A stretch of DNA of 64,000 bases from Rapana venosa (GCA_028751875.1 CM054156.1:53679809-53743808); one strand, 5' to 3'. Shown: positions 47,740-59,045, counted from the first letter of the stretch. The notes: generated by a model not told the origin, from the sequence alone. Translations and numbers: made by a program.

Positions 47740-48297
47740 TCAAAAAAAATGACAAATTTTGGTCAATACCAATGGAATCGCCCCTCTAAGTTTTCCTCCC
47801 CCAAACCTCAATGCGATCTGATGCGAAACAGTGACTGTCGACTTTCTGGGCCACAAGCGTAGGTCTAGGCGGTCAAAAACGCCATAGCCTTGGGAGGGAA
47901 CTGGTAGTTTTTTTTTATTGTGACTGAAAGTGGAGCATTCTGGCCACACACGTAAAATTCCATTTTTTTTTTGACGGTCTCTTTTTTTTCCCCCCCGGAA
48001 AGGCATCACAGGCTGGTCGCTGAACAAAAAGGGGTTTCTTTGACATGTAGTGTAATTCCCATCCGGCAGAACCCTTTCTACAGCAGCTTTGGAAGACGCC
48101 CGTACCTCAGTTTCCCCCCCTTTGCCCTGAAGACTATTCCGGAAAAAAGTCCTGCTTGCCTTTGACGACATTTCTTCAGGGTACCGGTGGATGAGGAAAA
48201 CGCGGGCACTGAATTGCCGGGCTTCTTCACGGGTAATCTCTTTAAAAGATGTTTTTGTTGACTTGAGCAACAGAATGTACTGTGTCTTAAATCTCAT
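47740..48297 (-). CDS. Unidentified open frame of 185 codons
   Basis: The open frame starts MRFKTQYILLLKSTKTS and contains IHRYPEEMSSKASRTF, a Lys/Arg-rich middle (GGKKRDRQKK) and SQGYGVFDRLDLRLWPRKST. I recognise no domain, membrane segment or LINE motif. It lies in a patch where homopolymers look inflated, so the true reading frame may differ. Further open pieces on the same strand up to about 49580 (for example KLYSHLETDLIPDFVRDLNS) could belong with it. It may be a decayed element of a family I cannot name, or not a gene at all. Confidence 0.25.
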   Translation of the reverse strand: MRFKTQYILLLKSTKTSFKEITREEARQFSARVFLIHRYPEEMSSKASRTFFRNSLQGKGGETEVRASSKAAVERVLPDGNYTTCQRNPFLFSDQPVMPFRGGKKRDRQKKNGILRVWPECSTFSHNKKKLPVPSQGYGVFDRLDLRLWPRKSTVTVSHQIALRFGGGKLRGAIPLVLTKICHFF

Positions 48298-49784
48298 CTG
48301 TCACTCCATCACCTACCTATATATCTGGGTCAGATGTTGGTGTTGTCTTTTGATCTGACCCCCGGGATTGACCACCCAGATCACGGGTTTAGGAACTTTA
48401 CCCGGAGAAAACATTTAGGCTGACTCTGCTCCCGCCAAGACCTCAGATGATCACAAAAAGAACCCTGTGCCAGTGCATGCAGAGCATCTTGGAAACAGCA
48501 AGACATAAAGGGTAGGTATTCGGCTTGTCTGAAACCAGATGGCGCGGGAAGAAAATTCTAAAAAAGGGAACCCAAATACTAATTCCTGAACGACATAAGA
48601 TCCTTGTTTTTTTCCAATTATTTTTGAACAGATTCAAATTCTCTGCGGGCCATTCTTTTTTTTTAACTCAAGGTTTTGTACAAAAATAAAAGCAAAATTT
48701 AGAACACTCCTATGAGGACTGTAAAACGGGGAAATATTTTTTTGTCCAAAAAATGAGTTCATTTTCCCAGAAAAAAACACTTTTGCCTTTTGACAATACG
48801 TAAAGTGTTAAGTCCCATTTAACTTGTGGTCAAAAACAGTTCCCAGTTTTTCTGAATCCATAGGCAATCTTTAGTTTTAGAACTTTTTACTTCAGAAGCC
48901 TCGTCAAAAACCGTGTCGAAATCAGTGAGGCTGGACCGTGGTCAAGACTGCCCGGGATAAGGAGATAACATATCACTGTTGCAAAATTTTTAAAAAAAAA
49001 TTTACCAAGCTCCATCTGCAATCATCTGGTAAAATATGCAAAGGGGGGGGAGGCGCAACCCTGTAAGAGCCAGTGCAGAGAATCAAAACCAAAAAACATT
49101 TGTTGGGAAAAACATGCTGTGGTCTGTTGGGTTTAAAAATTTAAACAGCAAAGAACAAGTTGATTGTCTCTCAAATTTTTAAATTTTTTTGTTAAGCAAA
49201 CGTGAAGCTGCATTGTATTGAAAACTGAATTTAAGTCACGAACAAAATCTGGGATGAGATCGGTTTCCAAGTGGCTATACAACTTTTCAAAATGAATAGT
49301 TTTTTGGGATCTTCGATACCCCTTCGAGACCCCTACCAAATTGAAACGGGTCCAAAGGGCTTTCCTGTAGTGAAAGAAGAGAAATTTACGACTTTTCTAG
49401 CATTTTTATCACAAAATGTGAGTGGTACAGGGCAAAATCGTTGGCCCAGGATTGTTTTTTTTTTTAAAGATATTACATTGGAATTTTTCCAAATAACTGG
49501 GAAACGACAAGTAACAGTGAGGCTTTGGGAAAGGTTTGAAGGACACGACAAGCTCAGTAGCGCAGAATTTGACCACTAGATGAAAGCTGCCATCAAATTA
49601 TTTATATTGTGATTGACAAAGTTTGGCAAATATCAGTCATTGATGCCAGAACAAGACTAGGGGCAGACAGTGTCTGGGATCACTTGCTCGTGTCCATGAA
49701 GATCAGATTAAAGGCGATCAAACAGAAACAAACACCTGCAAACAAATGATAGGAGTTTGTAAACAAATGATAAAAAGGTAAAAG
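48298..49784. other. Unrecognised sequence, possibly continuing the minus-strand frame
   Basis: Mixed-composition sequence with inflated homopolymers. Several short minus-strand frames are present (49133-49339 and 49333-49551), none with a family motif. No element ends seen. Confidence 0.35.
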
Positions 49785-50065
49785 GTAAAGGTGTCCCATA
49801 ACCTATAAGGTCGTAGGGGAGCGAGGCGTCAGAGACCTAACTTCTCTAGGGCCAGCATTTTGAGGGCGGCGCCCATCTCCTCTCCCTCGCTGCTTTACCT
49901 TCCCTGGCCCTAAAGAGGGCAGACCCCTTTACAGCTGGGGGGAACTGGGGGAAATGTATGAAGCCAAGGCGCGAAACGGTCACCCCTCCAAATGGTAACC
50001 ACGCTAACGCGCTTAACTTGGCTGGGGGGAAAGCGAGTGCTCCGACCACTGACTATCCCCTCCCC
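49785..50065 (-). mobile_element. SINE family 5 (5S-like head), near full length
   Basis: It is a minus-strand copy of the element at 62908-63205: ccctccaaatggtaaccacg on + is the 5S-like ggttaccatttgg region, gcgcttaacttggctgg the aagttaagcg region, and cccataacctataaggtcgt the 3' end. Heads and ends agree with the other copies. Confidence 0.72.
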
Positions 50066-50819
50066 CTGATACAAAAGATGGAGTTTAAAAAAACATATAC
50101 ACCCCCTTTGGGTAATTAGGAGATTTCCCCGACCCTTAAAATCTATGCCAGATAATATCCTTTGGGTTCATTTGACAAATCAAAACCAGACCTTATTAGA
50201 AAGTATACGATTATTTGTTCAAAATAATACACACATAAATGGGTAAACAAGGAAAAAAATTCTGTACACAATGGGTTCAAAATTTTCTGGAAAAACCAAA
50301 ATACCTTAATTTCACGGGTTTAGTTATGCTGTTAGAAAAAACTGAGGGCATTTAAAACATTTTGGGTCTACCAAAAGAAAGAGTTTGCAAAACTAAAATT
50401 TTATGATTTTGCTACCAAAGAATACAGATTGGAAACCCAAATTAGGAAAATAGAAAACAAAAACCCTAAGGAGACATATTTAAATTTCGCACAAGCTTTA
50501 CATTTAATGATAAGAAAGGGAACACCAAATATATCCAAGAGACGGAAAATGTAGACACTTAACAAAAATTTAAAATGAATTTCATTTACTTTTATGAATG
50601 CATTTTAATATGAAGTCAGAAAAAATTTTTTATTAAAAAAACAAAACGAAAGACAAAGAACGCAAAACTGTGTAATAAATTTAAATGACATATCACAGTT
50701 GATTATACAAACAGATATCATCAGTATTGTATGAGTGTTTTGAAAAGAGAGAAAAAGAGAAGAAAAATACAACATGGTTTTAGTGTACATAACTTTTAGC
50801 CAAAATAGATAATAATTAT
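50066..50819. other. Possible decayed LINE 3' region
   Basis: A-rich sequence with weak open traces. It ends in a LINE-style terminus at 50870. I cannot identify conserved domains. Confidence 0.35.
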
Positions 50820-50906
50820 AGTTGATGTTTTTGTTGTGTCAAATAAGTCTACATGATTTAAATGGCAATAAAATATTCTGAATCTGAATCTGAATCTGAA
50901 TCCTGC
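50820..50906 (+). mobile_element. LINE 3' terminus with (CTGAAT)n tail
   Basis: Reads tttaaatggcaataaaatat followed by tctgaatctgaatctgaatc: a polyadenylation-type AATAAA followed by a hexanucleotide tail, as at many CR1/Jockey-group LINE ends. Only the end is identifiable. Confidence 0.6.
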
Positions 50907-51079
50907 ACCTTGCTGCAAATGTCATCTAGACAAGCTGCCTAACACTGAAGCTAAAAGAGCTTATGAAATGGAAACAATTATTGTTTTGAGGTAGCCTAAC
51001 TCTGAAGGAGTGGAATGAAAATGAGGTTCCTCCAGCAGAGATCTGGAATTACACATTGAGAGTGAGTGTATACCGAGGC

Positions 51080-52059
51080 GGTCAGATGGCTTGGGGAAAA
51101 AAGGAAAAAATCAAATAAAAACCCCTCAATTTGCGCTGAATTTTCAATTAGCAAGAGAAAGGGGCCCAAAAAAATCAGAAAAGAGACTCCACACAGAAAA
51201 CTTAAACAAACGAAAAAAGTTAATTTCAAAGAGACAAAAGAATGAGGAAAAAAAATGAAACTGAAAAAAACAATTGCTAATCTCAGAAAATACAAAAGGT
51301 TTTTTTTTCCGAAAAAAAAGAAGTAAAAGGGAGTAGCGTCATTTCAAAACAAAAGGGTAATGACAAAATGAAAAACTCATCAAATGAACAAATAAATATT
51401 AAAATTGCCATTAAGAAAAGTTTTGACACCATTTACATTATTCTGGTGACTTGACACCAATCAATTACAACAAAAAGGGTGGGAAACCTTTTCACTAAAA
51501 AGGAATTCTCTTGATGCCCTCAAGCAAATTAATGAAGCGAATCCCCCGGAAAGGACAGATACCAAGCTTTTTCTCATTTTTTTATTAATTTTCTAATTTC
51601 CCCTGGGCAAGGAAACTGCGATTAGTTTTTTTTTATAAATTTTTTAAAGTATCATTTCATTAACTTAGAATGAATTTCATAAGACCATAATGCAAGATAA
51701 AGAAACCTTCATACTGTATTCAGAGGCACCTGTTTTTTCCAAAGAATCAACCAGCTCATTCGAAAAATTCCACAAGAGAGGGGGCCACAAAAAGTTTTTG
51801 CGATGCCTCTCTTCAAAAAGAATGATCAGGGAATTTTTCTCAAATCAATATCATTTCCCTTTTTTACCCTCCAACTTTAATCCCATTAACACTGCCTTTT
51901 GGGCAACGCAAAACAGAATTTTGGGAAACACAACGCATATCAACACAAAATTCAAAACGTAAGAATTTCAAATAATTCGAAGTAAAAGTAAAAAATTTTG
52001 TCCTTAAGAAAAATTTATGAACATATTGTTGGTGTGGTTTTGGGGGGATGCTGTATGGG
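51080..52059. other. A-rich spacer, nothing recognised
   Basis: A-rich sequence with inflated homopolymers; no supported gene or element. Confidence 0.45.
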
Positions 52060-52136
52060 AGAGAAAGAAAAGAGAGAGAGAGAAAGGGGGGGGAGAGAGA
52101 GGAAGAGAGAGAGAGAGAGGAGAGAGAAGGAAAAGA
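52060..52136. repeat. (GA)n tract
   Basis: GA array with a G8 run. Confidence 0.88.
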
Positions 52137-52374
52137 ATAACGAACGAATGAACGAATTTTATTTGACAAAAGGTACAACCCTCAGTCAAAAGGGGGAATT
52201 GTAAGTAACTATTTAACAAGGGAAAGAATTAAAAGGGAAAAGAAAATAACCAAAGTCCGATAAATGCCCAAACCCAAAATTTTCCGTATTACTATAGGGC
52301 CGTTTTTATTCATAGTCTCTTACGTTTACTAGGCCCCGCGTTAATATATTGCTAAAGATTTAAGCTCGGACATA

Positions 52375-53252
52375 TTATTTGAAAAAAACCTTTTTTACAA
52401 GATTGGTGGACCTGTTGGTTGGGTTTGTCAAAAAAGCAATTTTTTGGCGAATGTCATAAGTTCTACAAGCAAACAAAAAATGAAATTCGTCTTCTTCTTC
52501 TTCTCCACATGCTGGACAAGAGTTGTTGTCTGTCTCTGCTGTAATATACCATTGTTTGCAGTTCAAAAGACCACACAATCTTAGCCTAAATTTTAGTAAA
52601 TTACTTCGAAGCCTTTTATTAGTTAACGATATTAGATACTGTTCTGGACCAAACGCATCTTTAAAGGAGCTATACCAAGTGTATTTTTCACTAGACATTA
52701 ACTGTTCATGCCAGCTTTGATGAAAACATGAAATAAGTCTATCTTTCAATTCTCTAACAAACTGTTCTTCATAACCCACCCCCTGGCATAGCCAAACAAT
52801 ACCAAATCCATTTATCGTCAAAAGATCTTTTACTTTAGTCGCCCAGTTTACTTTACCATTATTATGTTGTATAAGCAGCATCTCGTATGCTTGTCTGTTT
52901 ATTCTTAACATAGAACCTGATAAGTTTAATCCAGTATTTAAATGCATTTAGTTATGGTTTTTATATAAAAGGGGTATCTACCAGTTTCTCCGTACATAAG
53001 TTTATTTGATGCATGTAATGGAACACGTAAGAATTTTTTCATGGCAAAGGTGTGTACTTTTTCAATTTGTGTGGTATCTTCTAGACCCCATACTTCTGCT
53101 GCATACGTCAGGGCAGGTTCTATTTGTGTGTCAAACAGTTTCCAAAATAATGTACTATCAGCAGAAGCTAATCTTCTCATTGATTTGATAATTTGCATAA
53201 CTCCATTTTTAGCTTTTTGACACATCATATCAAACATAGAGCTATTACACAA
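52375..53252 (-). pseudogene. C-terminal domain of the host LINE ORF2
   Basis: The two open pieces (53252-52938 and 52947-52375) overlap by ten bases in different frames. Landmarks are QIEPALTYAAEVWGLEDT (the P.L.YG.E.W position), NKLMYGETGRYPF, NGFGIVW, FRLRLCGLL and a knuckle CPACGEEEEDEFHFLFAC (52500). The same succession is seen in the element at 35880-39395 (YGSEIW, NGFGYAWE, CVQCEG...CHFLLICP). Confidence 0.8.
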
Positions 53253-53278
53253 CTTTGTTGAAAATGTTACCCCAAGGT

Positions 53279-54470
53279 CTATCTATCTATCTATCTGTCC
53301 CGTAGTCTGACGACCGTGGGGGCACCCTCAAAGACTCAGCAACCAGTTCCCTCCATTCATCTCTCTGTTCTGCCTTTCTCAGGGTTTTGTTGAGTTCTAG
53401 GCCTGTCCATTCACTGATGTTATCCTCCCAGCTCTTCCTTGGTCTGCCTCTTCTTCTTCCTCCTTGGACAGTGCCTTGCAAAACTGTCTTTTGTAATTCC
53501 TTGGATCTTGTGACATGCCCATACCACTTAATTTACGCTTTTTCACGATCGTTAGAAGGTTCTCATAGGGTCCAATGGTTTGCTGGATTCTGTTATGCAC
53601 GCTTTCGTTGCTTATGTGGTCTTTGTAGGAGATGCCAAGGAGTCTCCGAAAGCATCTCATCTCCACTGCCTGTACTCTCTCTCCAAATCTGCAGTCAGGG
53701 TCCATGATTCACAGGCATACAGAAATGTGGATATGACAAGGGAGCGCATTAGTCTGATCTTGGAGATAAGTGAGATATTCTTGTCTCTCCAGATGGTGTT
53801 TAGTTTTGACAAAGCTGTTATTGTCTGTGCAGTCCTGCATGCTACTTCTGGCTTGGATCCCTGGTCGGATACAATGGCTCCCAGGTACTTGAAGCTTTGA
53901 ACTTTTTTCCAGCTTCTGGTCATTAACCCTGATATCAGTGCTAATGCCGTTGGTGTTATTAGTCATCAGTTTGGTCTTCTCTGCACTGATTTCCATGCCG
54001 TATGTTTTGGAGGCCTTATCCAAGTGTTCTGTTAGGCTGGCAAGCTCTTTTTCTGATCCTGCTATTCCATCAATGTCATCTGCGAAGCGGAGGTTTGTGA
54101 TCGTTCTGCCACCAATGCTGACTGATCCTTCATGATGTTCCAGTGCATCAGCCATGATTCTCTCAAGGAAGATGTTGAAAAGAGTGGGTGAGAGTAGACA
54201 GCCCTGCCTTACTCCAACTGTTGTTCAAAAACCATTCTCCAATGTTTTGTTGTAGTACACTGCACGGGTGGCCTCGCTGTACAGCTGTTTGATGACTCTG
54301 ATCAGGTTTGCATTGATGCTGTACAAATTCATGGTTGCCCACAAAGCTGCATGCCACACCCTGTCAAATGCCTTCTTAAAATCGATAAATACGTGGTAAA
54401 GGTCTTGTTGATGTTGAAGGTACCGCTCACATAGTATTCTGAGGTTGAATATCTGTTCTGTTGTGCTGCG
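53279..54470 (-). mobile_element. 5'-truncated RTE-like LINE nested in the host LINE, 8-bp target duplication
   Basis: Flanked by cccaaggt at 53271-53278 and 54471-54478. It starts inside the RT (EQIFNLRILCERYLQHQQDL, then FIDFKKAFDRVWHAALWATM), followed by LRFADDIDGIAGSEKE (about 54075), MEISAEKTKLMTNN, LISKIRLMRSLV, FLYACESWTLT (about 53710), DHISNESVHNRIQQTIGPYE and RRRGRPRKSWEDNISEW, and ends (GATA)n. This is the RTE-type RT and C-terminus. At least three frame shifts (near 54230, 53870 and 53560). Confidence 0.88.
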
Positions 54471-54479
54471 CCCAAGGTA

Positions 54480-55490
54480 CTTATAGTTATTTGTTACTTT
54501 AATTTTTTGGTCCCCATAAGTCCATTTTTCTCTCATTCCCAAGTGGCCTCCCATCCTAAATACCATAACCATCGTTTTCTCTGAATTTACTGTGAGGCCT
54601 AGACGATCTGCTTCTGATTTTAATGTGTTCAGTTGATTTTGCAGTCCTGTAGGTGTGCTAGACAAAAGAATGACATCATCTGCGAAAAGTAACAGGAATA
54701 ATTCAACTGCTCCTGAAATCATTTGTATTTCATGTTTTCCGGAGTTCGCTACTTCTGTAGCCAGTTCGTTTATGAAAATTGAAAACATTAAGGGACTCAA
54801 CAAACAACCTTGTTTAACGCCTCTGGGACAGTCAAAGTAATCTGTGTAAGAACATCTGTTGCGTACACAAGCCATTACAGATGAATATATACCCTTTATA
54901 GCCCTATACAGTTTCCCATTAATTCCTGTTTTATGAAGTATAACCCATAGTATATTCCTATCTACCGAATCGAATGCTTTTCTGAAATCTATGAATGCAA
55001 CAAACAGTTTAGCATGCTTCTGTAAATGTTTCTGTACAAGCCCATAGAGAGTAAAAATATGATCAACTGTGCTATATCCTTTTCTAAAGCCTGCTTGCTC
55101 TTCTCTGATTTTTTCATTTGTTTCAACCCAGTCTGAAAGTCTTCTATTTAATATGGATGTGTATACTTTACTCATTATGCTTGTCAGAGAAACTCCTCGA
55201 TAGTTGTCTGGCATACTAGTTGCTCCCTTCTTATGTATTGACACAATTATAGATTTAGACCACTCCTTTGGAAATAAACCCTCATCAAAAAGCTTATTGA
55301 ACAACTGCACCAAATAGTCAATTATAGTCTCATCCACATTTTTAAGCATCTCTCCTATAATTCTGTCTGGACCAGCACTTTTCCCCTCTTTCAATCTCTT
55401 TATGGCTGCGATTACTTCTTGTTTAGATATAGGTTCTTCAAGGACTTGGTCTTGCACAACATTGTCGATTCTGACAGTTTCATCTTCCAC
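54480..55490 (-). pseudogene. Reverse transcriptase domain of the host LINE
   Basis: RT landmarks in order: KEGKSAGPDRI, KKGATSMPDNYRGVSLTSI, EEQAGFRKGYSTVDHIFTL, VAFIDFRKAFDSVDR (first Asp), GVKQGCLLSPLMFSIFINEL, and LLLFADDVILLSS (catalytic FADD, about 54670), then VNNYKYLG-like. The domain is complete and open; only the upstream frame shift (near 55550) and the insertion at 54470 break the ORF. Together with the inserted element it reads as one 421-codon frame ending at 54225. Confidence 0.85.
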
Positions 55491-55594
55491 TTTTTCCTGG
55501 TCCTGTATTCGAAATTCTCAAAGTCTTGAAATAATCTAAGGAAATGGTCATACCATTGGTCATTAGAAATTGAGTTACGATTTTTCGTTTACAA

Positions 55595-56092
55595 TTAACA
55601 GAACGAATAGTCTTCCAAAAGGACTTTGAGTCTCTCACATTTTTCTTTAAGTTTTGTCAGTCTATTCTGGTCGAAGTCATACTTTTTTTGCTTTAGCATC
55701 TTTTTGTACTCCTTCTTGGATTGTACAAATGTCTCTTTCACTTCGAGTCTATTTGTCCTTCTAAATTCTCTCAGAAGCCTTTTAACTTGACGTTTCTTTT
55801 CGTGGCATTCATAATCAAACCAGTCATTGTTTTTTTTCATTTTGCCCCCAACAGTTTTTACCATCCATTCTGCTGCTCCAAGCAGTGCCTTTGTCGTTAC
55901 ATCAACTGGTTTATCAATATTTTCGTCTAAAACATTACATGCTTCTTGAACTGTCTCTTTAAATTCTAATGAGGCTAATTCAATCTTATACAACTGGGCA
56001 AACTCATCTGACCATACCACACGATCCTCTTTCATGTCATTTATGACTTCAATTTCAGAACTTCTGCCTATATTATCCAAGTGCAATTCCAC
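55595..56092 (-). pseudogene. Linker between endonuclease and RT of the host LINE
   Basis: An open frame of 165 codons with DWFDYECHEKKRQVKRLLRE and a Lys-rich helix to the RT. It ends in a shift before the RT frame. It starts at the 5' truncation point beside a (GA)n array. Confidence 0.7.
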
Positions 56093-56098
56093 AGGTAG

Positions 56099-56101
<3 letters not shown>

Positions 56102-56166
<65 letters not shown>
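56102..56166. repeat. (GA)n microsatellite
   Basis: An uninterrupted GA array of about 65 bases abutting the 5' truncation point of the LINE. Confidence 0.97.
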
Positions 56167-56170
<4 letters not shown>

Positions 56171-56329
56171 GTGTGTAATAATAGGTACTTTGGTATGAAT
56201 GCGGGTGTGTCTAAATCACCATGTAGTGAATAGACATTAATCAAAACAAAACAAAACAAACAAACAGCATACCAAGTGAGCTTTCACATCACCTTGGAAA
56301 AGAAGTTGGGAGTCCCACCAATGGCCGGC

Positions 56330-57450
56330 AAGTAGAAGCAACAACAAGTCGTCATGCGCCACAAGGGTGGGGATACCAAAGACTGATGTTTACAGAACGA
56401 TTGCCTTGATAAGCCAAACAAGCCAAATTGTTCTGATCTTCCTCCTCAACAAAATGAAAAATGAAGTAAGAAATAGAGATATTTGGTTGTCAGGCAGGAT
56501 TTAGGCATGGAAGATGAACGACAGCCATGCTTTTTGTGCTTCTGACACTGTTATAGAAAGTGAGAAACATCGAAGATGAGGCATTCATAACTTTCATAGA
56601 TTATAGTAAGGCTTTAGACAGTGTCAAACATCACCATCTGTTTATGTTAGAAATGGGCTTTCCAAAGCATCTGGTCTGGCTTATTGTGTACAGATCAGAA
56701 AAACAACCATCTGATGGAATGGCCAGCACAGTGAAATTCTTTTATATGAACAAGATGTCCTTCAGGGTTGCATACTATTTATCATCCCTGCATCTTTTGA
56801 GCACACAGAGAAATGATCAAGAGAACGGCAGACATTGACGATGTGGGCATTAATGTAGAGGGCAGAAACATCACTAACCTCAGATACGCTGATGATACAG
56901 CACTCATGGCCACTGATACGACAAGCATGAGAAGATTTCTCTACAGAGTCGGTGCAGATGGCAGCACTGCTGGTCTTATGTTGAACGCAAAGAAATACTG
57001 AAGTGATGCAGGTTAATGATACAATCATCACTCAGAAACCAATGGAACAGAACTGGAATACATTGAAAGTTTCCCATATTTAGGCTTTGTAAAACAAAAT
57101 AATGGCTCCTGTCTACAAGACATCAAGGCTAGAATCGGTATGTCAAAGCCAAAGATGATTCAGTTAAACAACATTAGGAAAGACAGAGGCATACCTAAAT
57201 ATCTCAAAATTAGAATTGTCAAAAAACTAATGCGGCCTGTGTTTTTGTATGGGTCATAAGCCTAGACACTACTACAACTGGAAAGAGACAACACAAACGC
57301 AGCCAAAATGTGGTTCTAAGGGTGATTCTAAGAGTCAGATGGTCAGACAGAAGAGCAAATGACAGCTTTATTCAGGGTGAAAATATGAGGGTACACAAGA
57401 TTATGAACAGACAAATAAATAATGCTGAAGTGCACTGGGTGAATTGTTAG
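56330..57450 (+). mobile_element. RTE-like LINE fragment (RT and C-terminal part)
   Basis: Starts within the RT: aagactgatgtttacagaac (YRTIALIS-like), GCQAGFRHG-like (56490), EAFITFIDYSKALDSV (56578), VRQGC-like after a shift (about 56755), and NITNLRYADDTALMATDT (56866-56920, catalytic YADD intact). Downstream traces include YLGFVKQNNGSCLQD, RPVFLYGS and TLLQLERD. Frames are broken at several places. It lies in the last intron. Confidence 0.78.
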
Positions 57451-58150
57451 TTTTTATGTCGTCAGGCAGACTGTTCTACAAGGAAGTGGCAGATGGGAGG
57501 AAAACAATGTTTACAATACGTTTGTGTGTTTCATTTAAAGGTTTTACCCTCTAAGGGTCTGTGGTGATGGTAAGGATTTCTTCAGAAACAAGACCTGGTG
57601 TCAAATCGACACAAATCGGGGACATGCACCGTAGCCATCTATAATGGTAGATATTTTATGCCGTTATCTATCTTCTAAAGTTGATAAATTCTCTTCCCGT
57701 TTTTCATGCTGCTTTCAAAAGTTGCAAACCGTCCCTTATAAGCAGTTTTTCAAGCTTGCTTTACAAACAGTTTCCAACGTGCTAAAAGGTGAAAAGACTT
57801 TCTGCTTAAACAGTTTGCGATATCAGAAACAGTCTTTCCCAATATGTAGCTTAGGTCAAAACAAAACCAAAAAAAACTTGTTGGGGTTTGTCATTTCTGT
57901 TAATATTTATACTAAATTTTAAGCAGAGAACCTTTTTAATTTCACAGTTTTCATTTTTCTTCTTGTGGATCACTTCATTTAAAATTTACAACAAAAGGAA
58001 AAACTTAAATTGTTTATTTTAAACTGTTCCAGAACAATGTAAAAATTGCCTCTGAACAAAAGTTCAACATTCTGAACAAAAGGATAAACGATAAAAAGTG
58101 TGGATACTGCATTGATTACAAACTATGATTTAGCTTGTTTTGCCTTTATT
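57451..58150. other. Intronic sequence before the terminal exon
   Basis: AT-rich with no supported element. It ends in the polypyrimidine tract and acceptor of the exon at 58157. Confidence 0.5.
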
Positions 58151-58156
58151 TTTCAG

Positions 58157-58490
58157 AGAAGACTTGGATATTGCAGTTCTCAACAAATCAAGAAGCTGGA
58201 CATGGAAATCACTTAGTGATATATATGAATTGCTGTTCGAGGTGTCAATCCTTGAGGGAATATACTGCACAGGCCTAGGGAAGCCTGCTTATCTCCGCAT
58301 TCTCAACACAGAGTGGCTGGATGGACTGTCTCCAGCAACAACAAACCAAGATGCTGTTGTAGCTGCCTTGTTTTCCGAAGAACATGAACTTGGACGGTTC
58401 ATCTGCTGGTCAGAGAAGCTGTGGAATGAACCGGATGACAGAGACAGACAGTGTGAACAGAGTATATCTGCCCACATGCCTGAGTGTTGA
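58157..58490 (+). CDS. Probable terminal exon of the same gene
   Basis: An open frame of about 110 codons begins just after a good polypyrimidine tract and acceptor (cctttatttttcag) and ends at TGA 58488-58490. It encodes EDLDIAVLNKSRSWTWKSLS and later WLDGLSPATT and CWSEKLWNEPDD. The Trp-rich acidic style resembles exon 3. Using the first AG (exon start 58157) the open frame needs two bases from the upstream exon. Using the next AG (start 58159) it needs one base, which matches the exon 3 donor directly. So either the second AG is used or an unseen exon lies between. It is not a LINE domain I know. It could belong to a separate gene. Confidence 0.55.
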
Positions 58491-58639
58491 TTTTTTTTTC
58501 TGGCTCTTTCTTGTTTTGTTTTTGGAGACAGGCTTTTTAGATATAGTTTGAAAGAGGGTGGTGGTCTGCATTTAGGTCATTTTACCTTGATTTTGTCTTG
58601 AAAAACAGTCTTCATGAGGTTCGTTTCTTGGTTTTGTAG

Positions 58640-59045
58640 TGCATGGCTTGCAAATATATCTTAGTTTCCTTTGATTTATCAATGTTCAAAGTCTTCTTTT
58701 TGTCCCCAGCTCACGTAGTATGCTTTCATTTGCTCATTTGTTGTTTATCTGTCCAACAGAATCTGAGCAGCCTTTTAAAAAATCGTACATCAGCTGCTTT
58801 GATTATTTTCATTGCTTTTCTTTGTGTCTAGATATCACAGCCATATAGCATGAGGGGGATGAAAAGCATTTCATTGTGAACACTGTCAGCTAGAAATGAA
58901 TGCTGCAACCTTTCTAGATACTTTTTGCTGAGTTGGATCAGTCCACATTTTGCCATGCCTTATCTTTGTGTGGTGTCTTTGGTACACGATCTGTCATTTG
59001 CTTTGACTGAGCCAAGATGTTTAAATAAAGTCTTTGACATTTTCT
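58640..59045 (-). mobile_element. RTE-like LINE fragment (C-terminal)
   Basis: Minus-strand translation reads MAKCGLIQLSKKYLERLQHS, FIPLMLYGCDI, TQRKAMKIIKAADVRFFKRL and FCWTDKQQM, matching the LYGCE.WT...RR.LRISW.DK region of RTE-type ORFs. Stops interrupt it. It overlaps what would be 3' UTR of the terminal exon. Confidence 0.65.

Larger units (their letters stand above)
52375..56098 (-). mobile_element. LINE (related to the L1/Tx1-like copy), 5'-truncated, interrupted by an RTE-like insertion
   Basis: Minus strand: linker 56092-55595 (DWFDYECHEKKRQVKRLLRE), a frame shift, a full RT 55490-54480, then after the nested insertion the C-terminal part 53270-52375. The RT frame is intact over more than 330 codons, so this copy is fairly young. 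No endonuclease is present; the element starts against a (GA)n array at 56102. Joining across the insertion restores KYLG to VTFSTKL without loss. Confidence 0.8.
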
